DNA of 64,000 nt, from positions 62,001 through 126,000 of the forward strand of contig JASHOU010000216.1 in NCBI GenBank assembly GCA_030038475.1, given 5' to 3'. Below are positions 53,424 through 61,372 of this stretch, piece by piece. How positions within the stretch are numbered: the first letter of the stretch is position 1; each line of letters begins with the position of its first letter. Under the pieces are notes generated by a model. It did not search any database, was not told the DNA's origin, and saw nothing but the letters and a program-made list of their open reading frames with translations. The DNA comes from Terriglobales bacterium. Lineage in GTDB: Bacteria > Acidobacteriota > Terriglobia > Terriglobales > Acidobacteriaceae. Made by a program: the position numbers and the translations under genes.

Positions 53424-54616
53424 CGCGCCTCCCGGGCGGCGCGAATTGCCGCCGCAGCCAGACCATCGGCGCACGCCTCTGGCGAGTAGCTTCGGATTCG
53501 TTCCAGGCTGCAAGCGCTCATTTGCCGCCGAAGCTCCGGTTGGCGGGCAACCAAAGTAATCGCTGAGCTCAGTTTCTCCGCGTCGCGCGGAGGAACCACA
53601 TACCCGTTCCCTCCGTCTTCAACGAGATCGGCCGAACATCCGGCAACGCTGCTCACGATAATGGGAAGCCCACACGCCATTGCTTCGTTCACCACCAATC
53701 CCCAAGTGTCGCTGTGCGTCGGAAGGATCAACACTTCCGCCAGCGCATACAGACCAGCCAGATCGTCCCGCTGCGCGAAACCCGGAAAAGAAATCGTCCC
53801 TGGGCTGATGCCTTGTGTGCGCCGCGTGAGTTCGTCTTTACAGACGCCCTCGCCGGCAAAAACCAAACCCAGCTGCGATCGCAGGTCGCCTTCCAGTTTG
53901 GCATAGGCTTCGAGCAGATCAAAGATACCTTTCTCGGCAACCAGGCGGCCCACGAAGAGAACATACCGCTGGGGCAGTTTCAGTTTCTGCCGAATTTCGT
54001 CGGCGTGCGCCCGAATCTTCGCAGCCTGATGCGCATAGAAATCGTTATCGACGGCGTTGGGCGCGATCACAATGCCCGTTTCCGGAGAGCCCAGCGACTT
54101 CAGATACGCGAAGGAGGCCTTCCCCGGCACGACAAATCCGTTACAGTGCTGCAAGAAATAGGCCTTCAGCCATTCCACTCCGGCTCGCTCGGAACGAGCA
54201 TCCTGGCCGTTGCTCTCCGACCACAACACAAAAGCTGCGTCATGGCGACGTGCCCAGACAAGCGCCTCCCACGACGCGGCATAGTTATATCCGCCGCAAA
54301 TGATGACCCGCGGATTGATCTTGTTCAATGCGGACCACAATCCTCGATTGAAGAGCAAATTGTTCCGCCCGATGCGCCATCGCCACGACGGCAAGACCTG
54401 ATAGGAAAAACGGATTTCGTTCTTATAAACAAGCCACTGTCGAAGTTTTTCATCCGTCTCGGCCAGGAATATCACGTGCAGAGCTAGATCTTCGTTGCGT
54501 GATAGCGCGTTGAAAACCGGGATGCGATAGGGCGCGATAATCTCGGTCAGAAGCACAACCCGCTGCCTTATAGGCGATACCGGAACGGAGTTCTGAAGGA
54601 ACGCGCTGGCATTCAT
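53420..54616 (-). CDS. Family 4 glycosyltransferase
   Basis: 398 residues. VVLLTEIIAPYRIPVFNALSRN is the acceptor-domain start of the GT4 group that acts on lipid-linked oligosaccharides; YVLFVGRLVAEKGIFDLLEAY, LILPTHSDTWGLVVNEAMACGLPIIVS and NGYVVPPRDAEKL form the donor-binding half. Overlaps both neighbours by four bases (ATGA). Confidence 0.85.
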   Translation of the reverse strand: MNASAFLQNSVPVSPIRQRVVLLTEIIAPYRIPVFNALSRNEDLALHVIFLAETDEKLRQWLVYKNEIRFSYQVLPSWRWRIGRNNLLFNRGLWSALNKINPRVIICGGYNYAASWEALVWARRHDAAFVLWSESNGQDARSERAGVEWLKAYFLQHCNGFVVPGKASFAYLKSLGSPETGIVIAPNAVDNDFYAHQAAKIRAHADEIRQKLKLPQRYVLFVGRLVAEKGIFDLLEAYAKLEGDLRSQLGLVFAGEGVCKDELTRRTQGISPGTISFPGFAQRDDLAGLYALAEVLILPTHSDTWGLVVNEAMACGLPIIVSSVAGCSADLVEDGGNGYVVPPRDAEKLSSAITLVARQPELRRQMSACSLERIRSYSPEACADGLAAAAIRAAREAR

Positions 54617-55704
54617 GCAATTCTGGTGTCTCGTTTCTGCGCCCTATTATGGTGCGCCCTATTATGGATGGTTACGGACAATTCCAGAAGTTGCTGCCAT
54701 TGCTCTGTGATGTCATCCCAATCAAATTTCTCCGCATGTCGGATGGCAGCTGACGACATTTCCGCGGTCAGGTGCGGGTTGCGGATCAAACGGCTCAGCG
54801 CGTCGCTCAGCTCTTCATCGGAAGACGCCAACAGGCCCGTAGTTCCATCGACGACGTAATCGGGTTCATAGGAGCGCCGTGCGATGCAAACCAGACCACA
54901 CGCCGCAGCCTGCCCCAAGACTTGAGGATGACCTTCAATCTCGCTCGGAAAAAAGAATATACGAGCGCGGCGCATTTCCTCGCCCAGTTGGGCGGCATTG
55001 AGGTGACCGAGAAACACCACATTGCTGCACTTGAGATTTTGCGCTAGCTGCTGGCACGCGCTGTGTTCTTCACCGATTCCAGCCAGACGGAATTCCCATT
55101 GCGGATGCTGAACCGCCTCGCGCACAACCAGGTCGGCGCGTTTATAGGGACGAAAAGAACCGGCAAACAAAACGCGTGGACGCTCACCGTCGTCTTCGCA
55201 TCGTTGCTGAGAATAGTAATACCGCCGGTCGATGCCGTCATAAACCGTTTGCACGTTTCGGCCGCCAAGTCTCCGCGCCGCCTCGGACATGTGACAGCTA
55301 TTCCCGGCAACCACATCGCCCTCCCGAATGGCGCGGCGTAGAAACCGGCTATTGTCACCGTTAAGGCCTCCGGAAACGACATAGGTCACGAGCGCCGAGT
55401 TCCAATGCAGTTTGGCGCGGGCGGAAAGAAAAGCGGCATCAAGCGGGCCCCCACGCGGAAAAAAGTAAACATCTGGAACGTTGCGGAACATGTGCCACAG
55501 AATTCGCGCGGTATTTCCGCGTTTCTCCCAGCGAAGAATAGTGGTGTTCGTCCGGGCGGAGATTCTTGGATCGGCCGCGCCCTCGCCAAACATGATCACT
55601 CGAAAACGAGATGGGTCCATGCGTGCCACCACTTCTTTCACCGTAAGGTTCTGGGCGTTCGTGTTGTTTTCGTCGGCGAAAGAAGGAGTGAAAACCGTAA
55701 TCAT
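54613..55704 (-). CDS. Family 4 glycosyltransferase
   Basis: 363 residues. RPRVLFAGSFRPYKRADLVV, FFFPSEIEGHPQVLGQAAACGLVCIAR and GTTGLLASSDEELSDAL are the donor-domain motifs; the N-terminal domain (TVFTPSFADENNTNAQNLTV) is short. ATG at 55704 is taken; a TTG at 55728 is possible but has its AGG almost touching it. The C-terminal residues HNRAH-HNRAQ come from a 15-bp direct repeat. Confidence 0.8.
   Translation of the reverse strand: MITVFTPSFADENNTNAQNLTVKEVVARMDPSRFRVIMFGEGAADPRISARTNTTILRWEKRGNTARILWHMFRNVPDVYFFPRGGPLDAAFLSARAKLHWNSALVTYVVSGGLNGDNSRFLRRAIREGDVVAGNSCHMSEAARRLGGRNVQTVYDGIDRRYYYSQQRCEDDGERPRVLFAGSFRPYKRADLVVREAVQHPQWEFRLAGIGEEHSACQQLAQNLKCSNVVFLGHLNAAQLGEEMRRARIFFFPSEIEGHPQVLGQAAACGLVCIARRSYEPDYVVDGTTGLLASSDEELSDALSRLIRNPHLTAEMSSAAIRHAEKFDWDDITEQWQQLLELSVTIHNRAHHNRAQKRDTRIA
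54638..54667. repeat. 15-bp perfect direct repeat, two copies, 3' end of a GT4 gene
   Basis: TGCGCCCTATTATGG occurs at 54638-54652 and again at 54653-54667 without a mismatch. In frame it duplicates five residues close to the C-terminus. Confidence 0.8.
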
Positions 55705-55754
55705 TCGGTTGGCGAGAATCTGCGACAAACCTCACGTACCTGATCGTTTGTGTT

Positions 55755-57293
55755 TCATTCTAGCCGAAGTTCTTCTCGGCGAAGATTGTCACATTGATAC
55801 CGGAGGTCGCGCAGACGCGCTCTCAGCCATAGTTCAGAATTTCGGTCGGAATCTCGGCCTGAAACCACCTTCTCCATGTGTTCATAGGCCAATTCGAGCA
55901 GCCGTTTTCGAGTCTCGAATTCCACCGTGGTATCGGAACGTGTTTCCGCCGGATCGGTTTCTAGATCGTAGATTTCCTCTTTCGCGCCGGCTTCCAACCG
56001 TATGACCAGTTTGAAGCGCGCATCGCGAACTCCGAGCAGCCGCGGGGCGTTCCGGCTTTCTGCGCGAAACGGGTTTGTGCAACCGTAGGCGCATTCGATG
56101 ATCGCAGGCTCGTCCCAGCTCGTCCCTTGCCGCAGGTTTGCAAAAAAACTTCGGCCGTGGAACGAAGCCGGAGTGGTCTGGCCGATTGTTTCGAGCAACG
56201 TCGGCGCCAGATGCAGATGGCTCACGGCTGACGCGGGGAATTTCACCGCTCGCTCCCGGGGAACGCGAATCAGAAGGGGGACGCGAACGATCTCTTCGCG
56301 TAGCGCCACGGGCGCATGATAGCGCCCGCCGTATTCGAGAAACTCTTCCCCGTGATCGGCAGTTACGGCCAGCACACAGTCGTCCCAGCGGGACGTTTGT
56401 CTCAAACCCTGCACCAGGCGGCCAATCTGGCGGTCCACCCAGAGAATGCCCGCGTCGTACAACTCCAAAACCTCATCCCGTGTTGCGCGCAAGCCGGCAA
56501 GCGGAGGATCGGCCCGATTCCAGTATTCATTCAGGTAGCACGCGCGCCCGGCGTCGATGTCTCTTCCTGTCAGTTCGCGAAACGCCTGATTGGGCGGATA
56601 GTACGGAGAATGCGGATCCATGAAATGAAGCCAGAGGAAAAATGGACGCTCGCGGAGCGACGCGAGCCACGACAACGCATGGTCTAACAGAATGTCCGCG
56701 GAGGGATATCTTCTCAGAGCATCGACGCTCTCGACCGCAGGCGCAATCTTCATGCAGTACTGAAAGTAGAGCTCGTTATAGAGACGGCCTAGTCCGAGCG
56801 CTGCCGCCATGCTCGCTATCGATTGATTCAGCTTTCCGCGAACAGAAGCATCGAACCGCGTTTCCGAAGAATCTGCATTTTGAGTCGACGACGGATCCAA
56901 CTCGAGAAAATCGTGGAAAACGTCGAATCCCTGCTCATAGCCAAAGCGCGACGAAATGTATGGGTTCGCCGCGGAAAACGCAGCGGTGGCATAGCCGGAT
57001 GCTTGCAACACGGTGGCCAATGTGGTTTCGCCCGGAGCTAGTCCGATCACATCGCGGCCTAACGCCATCGGCATGCGCGAGGCGAGAATCGCAGGAAGCG
57101 AATAATAGGTTGGCGCCCCGGCAACAATCGCCGAAGGTACCGCGAAGGATTCGGACGCCAGGGAATCCAGAAAGGGCGTACTGCGACGGGGATAGCCGTT
57201 CCATCCGCAGTGATCGGCGCGCAGGCAGTCGACCGTGATCAATACCAGCGATCGCTTGTTCTGAACCGGGTTCCGATCCGAGATCCCGCCCAC
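55755..57293 (-). CDS. Sulfatase/alkaline-phosphatase-superfamily hydrolase or transferase
   Basis: 512 residues. Metal ligands are visible in LVLITVDCLRADHCGWNGY (Asp22) and VTADHGEEFLEYGGRYH (D-H-G-E). The sulfatase C/S-x-P-x-R formylglycine site is absent; the aligned segment is GAPTYYSLPAI, so a Thr may be the nucleophile, as in phosphoethanolamine or phosphoglycerol transferases. It has no signal peptide. Predicted to hydrolyse or transfer a sulfate/phosphate-type group on the polysaccharide. GTG at 57293 is chosen because it begins one base after the stop of the preceding gene. Confidence 0.75.
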   Translation of the reverse strand: MGGISDRNPVQNKRSLVLITVDCLRADHCGWNGYPRRSTPFLDSLASESFAVPSAIVAGAPTYYSLPAILASRMPMALGRDVIGLAPGETTLATVLQASGYATAAFSAANPYISSRFGYEQGFDVFHDFLELDPSSTQNADSSETRFDASVRGKLNQSIASMAAALGLGRLYNELYFQYCMKIAPAVESVDALRRYPSADILLDHALSWLASLRERPFFLWLHFMDPHSPYYPPNQAFRELTGRDIDAGRACYLNEYWNRADPPLAGLRATRDEVLELYDAGILWVDRQIGRLVQGLRQTSRWDDCVLAVTADHGEEFLEYGGRYHAPVALREEIVRVPLLIRVPRERAVKFPASAVSHLHLAPTLLETIGQTTPASFHGRSFFANLRQGTSWDEPAIIECAYGCTNPFRAESRNAPRLLGVRDARFKLVIRLEAGAKEEIYDLETDPAETRSDTTVEFETRKRLLELAYEHMEKVVSGRDSDRNSELWLRARLRDLRYQCDNLRREELRLE

Positions 57294-57294
57294 G

Positions 57295-58473
57295 CTACCT
57301 GTCCGCTTCTGCAATAGTCACACGCACCCGCACTCGTCCGCTGTCTGCGCTATAGGAGCCTTCGGTCGCAATCGAGAATAGATCCGCGTCATGCAGGTAG
57401 AGCAAGTCGGGCCATCTTTTTTCGAGTGCGGTCAGAAATTCGTCCATCAGCTTCAGCGATGGCGTGCGGAAGTCTTTGATGGTGGAATGAAAATTAATGG
57501 CATGAATCGAAATCACCGCTGGCGACCCGCCCGCGAAACATTGCGCGGCCTGCGCCAGCAGCTTCTCCAGGCCGCACGACTCCAAGGCGGGTTCCATCTC
57601 GATCGTGCGAAACGTGGAGAGCATTCCATTTTCGTCCAGATAGGGCCCGCTCTGCTGACCGGTCTTCTGAACCGTCCGTACGCCGGCCTCGAGCCAGAGA
57701 TTTCGCGAATCCTCATTGGCACGATAGCCCGGCGCGCACGCGCTGAACGGCGCCGTTCGAAACGACTTCTGGAAAAGTTCTACAGCGCGGGTGATAGAAA
57801 CCCGCTGCTCGTTCTCCGTGAGGAAGCGATTCGACGGCGTCATCTCCGGATCCCAATATTCATAGCCGACCCAGGGCATGCGCCAATGAATGTAGGGAGT
57901 CGAGGCTCGCCACAACGTCTGCAGCAGTTCGGCGCGCTGACCGCCGGCATTCCATTCCCGGACAATAGCTCGCTCGCAAAAATGCGTCAGGCCGTGCAGT
58001 GCAGGAAAGATCAATCGCTCGCGAATGCCCTGCTGATATGCCTCAAGCAGCTGCGGACGACGCCACCTCCTCGGCAATCCTTCGCTCAAGGGCCACAACG
58101 GAATCTGTTTTTGCCCAGGCCCGAGACAGCGATCGAAATCCAGGTTGGCCATGATGAAGTTCATCACCATGGATGGGTTATGCCCCGTTGAATCGCGATG
58201 GTTTCTTAGCACCTCGCAAAGCTCATGCACATCTTCGGCAGTCTCGAGGCTATAAAAGTCGTATGGCCTCTCGCCCAGATTCAACCCGGCCGCGCAAAGC
58301 TGTTCCCATCCCTCGCGATCGCGTACTCCGACGCGCCCCCAATCGTCGCTCTGAAACAAAACCAGCGGCCGGTCGAAGCGCAAGGTGGGATAAACCGGCG
58401 ATGTCACACGCCGGAAAATTTTGGCCAATCGCTTGATCATTGGAATTTCATCGTCACCTGTACTGCAACGCAT
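57295..58473 (-). CDS. Polysaccharide-deacetylase-like protein
   Basis: 392 residues. LVLFQSDDWGRVGV resembles the NodB TFDDG motif with an altered context, LHGLTHFCERAI the H-x-x-x-H metal pair, PFSACAPGYRANEDSRNLWLEAG the third block, and AVISIHAINFHSTIKDF the C-terminal catalytic His. Suggests a diverged carbohydrate esterase 4 fold acting on the same polymer as the adjacent sulfatase-like enzyme. ATG at 58473 shares TAATG with the stop of the methyltransferase gene; ATG at 58440 is an alternative. Confidence 0.65.
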   Translation of the reverse strand: MRCSTGDDEIPMIKRLAKIFRRVTSPVYPTLRFDRPLVLFQSDDWGRVGVRDREGWEQLCAAGLNLGERPYDFYSLETAEDVHELCEVLRNHRDSTGHNPSMVMNFIMANLDFDRCLGPGQKQIPLWPLSEGLPRRWRRPQLLEAYQQGIRERLIFPALHGLTHFCERAIVREWNAGGQRAELLQTLWRASTPYIHWRMPWVGYEYWDPEMTPSNRFLTENEQRVSITRAVELFQKSFRTAPFSACAPGYRANEDSRNLWLEAGVRTVQKTGQQSGPYLDENGMLSTFRTIEMEPALESCGLEKLLAQAAQCFAGGSPAVISIHAINFHSTIKDFRTPSLKLMDEFLTALEKRWPDLLYLHDADLFSIATEGSYSADSGRVRVRVTIAEADR

Positions 58474-59174
58474 TACTTCCGCACCCAGACACTGTAATTG
58501 GCGGTGAAGTCTTCGTTCTGTCCTGCAATATCCTCCAACATATATCCAACCACATTCAGCAAAGGGACAGCCGACCACTGCCACAGAGAAGCTAGAGCCC
58601 TGGGACGGAAAAACGACAACAGGAAAACGTTGCAGGTTCGAAAAAACCCGGTAAGGCTATTGCCCTCGGGAGTAACCTCAATGCTGCTGAATTCGCGCAG
58701 CAGGTGATGCAACCCATGTGGCAGAAAACGCCAGCACTCCTGTGGGTTGTCGCGCAAAAAAATCGACGGCGCGCTCAGAAAGAGAAACCCTCCACTGCGC
58801 AGCACACGTTTGATTTCTGCAACCGCTAGCGCGGGTTCCGGCAAATACTCGAAAACCTGGGTGCAGATAACGAAATCGAACTGCTCGTCGCGAAAAGGCA
58901 GAGCCTCAGCCGCGGCGCAAACATTTACCAGTAGAGTCATGCGCAAATCAATCGCCAGGTAGAATTTTGCGCGCGCACCGAGCAGCGGGCGATAAGGTTG
59001 CAGACGGCCACCGATATCGAGCACGCGCAGATCGTTGCCGGGTAAGCGCTCAAGCCCGCTTTGGAAAATCTTCCGCCGCCGGCGCAGGATCAGCCAGTTC
59101 GGATCCCTCAGCGAGGGGTAGAGGCGGGCACGGCTCTCGTCTTGAATCTGTTGCAACGTCGAACGAAGTGGCAT
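58473..59174 (-). CDS. SAM-dependent methyltransferase, type 11
   Basis: 233 residues. LRVLDIGGRLQPYRPLLGARAK, LPFRDEQFDFVICTQVFEYL and IKRVLRSGGFLFLSAPSIFL are the class I blocks; the C-terminal part is hydrophobic with a possible membrane-associated helix. Possibly O-methylates a lipid-linked sugar. It is coupled to the deacetylase-like gene. Confidence 0.8.
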   Translation of the reverse strand: MPLRSTLQQIQDESRARLYPSLRDPNWLILRRRRKIFQSGLERLPGNDLRVLDIGGRLQPYRPLLGARAKFYLAIDLRMTLLVNVCAAAEALPFRDEQFDFVICTQVFEYLPEPALAVAEIKRVLRSGGFLFLSAPSIFLRDNPQECWRFLPHGLHHLLREFSSIEVTPEGNSLTGFFRTCNVFLLSFFRPRALASLWQWSAVPLLNVVGYMLEDIAGQNEDFTANYSVWVRK

Positions 59175-59183
59175 GATAAAAAG

Positions 59184-59381
59184 TTAGAGGTATCCTAAAT
59201 CCCGCAGACGTTTTTCCAGCACTTTCTGTTCGGCTTCATCCAGCGCCCAGGCATCGCGGCGAACAAGTTCCTGCAGCACAAATTCCAGGAATGCCTCGAT
59301 GCCTTCGAAGCGCGCGGCAAATTGCCGTTCCGCCGACGCGCACAATTCCTCCGGCAAGCTGATTTGTCGTCGAGCGTTCAT
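59184..59381 (-). CDS. Small ribbon-helix-helix-like protein of the sulfatase/Wzx-associated type
   Basis: 65 residues. ARRQISLPEELCASAERQFA is a beta-strand plus helix as in RHH (CopG/Arc) proteins, then FEGIEAFLEFVLQELVRRD; the C-terminus ends KVLEKRLRDLGYL, the same ending used by many sulfatases (R-L-R-x-L-G-Y). Short proteins with this build occur next to sulfatase- or phosphotransferase-like genes in surface-glycan loci; function is unknown, and DNA binding is not shown. Overlaps the flippase gene by four bases (ATGA) and lies nine bases before the methyltransferase gene. Confidence 0.7.
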   Translation of the reverse strand: MNARRQISLPEELCASAERQFAARFEGIEAFLEFVLQELVRRDAWALDEAEQKVLEKRLRDLGYL

Positions 59382-61021
59382 TGCGCAATCGACCCCGTCC
59401 TTGCAGTTGCTCCGAAAATGCGATCGCGAATTGCTGAAACGATCATTTTGTCGTCATCGTCCAATCCCGTCAGCAGCGCCAATCCACAAAACGATGCGTA
59501 GGATGCCACGAGTGCAATTCCAATCCAGACCCACTGCCAATGCAAAGCCAGATGCGATGAACGGGCCAACAGCCTTACACCGGCGGTCACAACCAGGCTG
59601 GCAACACAAGGCACGAGCAATCGAAGATACGTGCGATTGTAGGGCCACAGATGCAACACGTCCCGCACCTGCCGGAGATTCAGATAGTTGCTCAGGACAT
59701 TGCTCAAAGCGGCAGCGAGCGCCACGCCAACCATTCCCAGAGGCCGGATGAACGCCAAGGTAGCGAGGGTCATGAACGCTGCTGTAACCATCTGCACGCG
59801 GATCAGGCGGATCTGGTTGCCAGACATGAGCAGCAGATAGCCAACCGATCCCACCCCGGCATTCACCAGTTGCCCCAGAGTGCCCAGGATCAATACCAGC
59901 CAGCCTGCTTCAAATGCCGGTCCAAACAGGCGCATCAGCGGCTTGGAAAAAACGATCATCACGAATGCGAGCGGCACGGTCAATCCCAGAATCCATTTGG
60001 TCAACGTTTGAAAAAGCCGGCCCAACAATCCTTGCTGCGCTCGGGCGTGCAGATCGGCGATTATGGGGGAGAAAATCTGATTGACCGACTGCAATGCCAC
60101 CACAACGAACGCCACCAGCGATGCGGTGACGGTATAGATTCCCACTTGCCGGACGTCGAGGAAAACTCCCAGCATGATCTTGTCGATCTGGTTCAGCAGA
60201 AACTCTAGAGAACTCGCGCCGAACAGCGCCGCGGAAAACCAAAACACCTCCGATTCCACGGGAGGAACAGCCGCTATTTTCAAACGCCGCGCCGCCATCG
60301 GCATTAAGCGCCAGGATGCCGCCGACAGCAGACAAACCACAATCGCGCCAGCGACCACCTGCGCCAGGATATAGCCGCGAAGTCCCAATCCGCCGGCGAG
60401 CAAAATAACGCCGAAAACAATATTCAGCGAACTGCCAATAAGACTCGTAATTACCGTACGACGGGCAATGTCTTTGTATCCGGCAAGGACTTGGCCCAGA
60501 AACGCACTCAAAGCTCCGAGCACAAGGATTATGGCGAAAAGGTGCAGATAGGGCGCCAACTCGGGTGTGTGATACACGGTCCGAGCCAGCCACGGGCCAA
60601 CCAGCATCATGATCCCGGCCAGAACAATGTTTGCCGCAGTCAGCAGCGCGATGGCATAGCGAAGGAAGGCGTGGAGACGTTCGTACTGACGCGTCGCCGA
60701 ATAGGCGGCCACAAAACGTACAGCCGCTTGCGGAAGTCCCAGACCGCTGAAGAGGCCGAAGAACCCGACAATTGTCATGCCCAGCGCGTAGATACCGAGG
60801 GCAGCAGCGCCGAGCATTCGTGCCACATAGATTTTGAAAAGATACCCAGAGACAGCTGTGAATAAGGTGCCGGAAAAAAATACCGCAGACTGCCGCGAGA
60901 TTTGACCCATCTCGCTGCGGAAGTTGGCTTCCGGTGCGCCGCGGGGCGACGATGACGGCGTGATGACTCTCTGGGGGAGGCTCAAGAATCTACCTTGCGT
61001 GCTTTCGTGGCTGTTCCGCAA
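59378..61021 (-). CDS. Wzx-like polysaccharide flippase (MATE/MOP superfamily)
   Basis: 547 residues (TTG start; an ATG at 60910 would give 510). About 14 membrane helices. FFSGTLFTAVSGYLFKIYVARMLGAAALGIYALGM, then FFGLFSGLGLPQAAVRFVAAY and the later LEFLLNQIDKIMLGVFLDVRQVGIYTVTASL are the classic Wzx blocks. It flips the lipid-linked repeat unit to the outer face of the inner membrane. The N-terminal 37 residues before MGQISRQS are poorly conserved-looking. Confidence 0.85.
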   Translation of the reverse strand: MRNSHESTQGRFLSLPQRVITPSSSPRGAPEANFRSEMGQISRQSAVFFSGTLFTAVSGYLFKIYVARMLGAAALGIYALGMTIVGFFGLFSGLGLPQAAVRFVAAYSATRQYERLHAFLRYAIALLTAANIVLAGIMMLVGPWLARTVYHTPELAPYLHLFAIILVLGALSAFLGQVLAGYKDIARRTVITSLIGSSLNIVFGVILLAGGLGLRGYILAQVVAGAIVVCLLSAASWRLMPMAARRLKIAAVPPVESEVFWFSAALFGASSLEFLLNQIDKIMLGVFLDVRQVGIYTVTASLVAFVVVALQSVNQIFSPIIADLHARAQQGLLGRLFQTLTKWILGLTVPLAFVMIVFSKPLMRLFGPAFEAGWLVLILGTLGQLVNAGVGSVGYLLLMSGNQIRLIRVQMVTAAFMTLATLAFIRPLGMVGVALAAALSNVLSNYLNLRQVRDVLHLWPYNRTYLRLLVPCVASLVVTAGVRLLARSSHLALHWQWVWIGIALVASYASFCGLALLTGLDDDDKMIVSAIRDRIFGATARTGSIAQ

Positions 61022-61120
61022 CCAGACCAGTTACCTGTCGCCTGGACTCCAAATAAAATCCACGCTCTCACCAGCACGGGCGAAGCTACAACCATCGACT
61101 TAAGCCCTGAATGGTCAACG

Positions 61121-61372
61121 TTAACTCGGTGTAGAGTGAAGTTTCGATTCTAGCATCGCACTAATCTGGCCCAGACTGCGCATTTGCTCCATTTCTTCCG
61201 GAGACAATTGGAAACCAAATTTCTCTTCCAATGCGAGGATCAGATTAAGGTGCTGCATGGAGTCCCAGGCTGATATGGTATCGGGCGAAGAATCCGCCCC
61301 AATTTTCTGCACGGGAACGGCGAATATATCCGCTGCGAGTTGCCGCACCTGCTCGAAGATCGCGGCGTTCAA
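61121..61372 (-). CDS. Acyl carrier protein paired with FkbH (second copy)
   Basis: 83 residues. Canonical phosphopantetheine site in SAWDSMQHLNLILALEEKFGF (Ser of DSM), acidic helices on both sides. TTG start three bases after GGAGG, overlapping the FkbH stop as TTGA. Followed by about 100 bases without a gene before the flippase gene. Confidence 0.85.
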   Translation of the reverse strand: MNAAIFEQVRQLAADIFAVPVQKIGADSSPDTISAWDSMQHLNLILALEEKFGFQLSPEEMEQMRSLGQISAMLESKLHSTPS

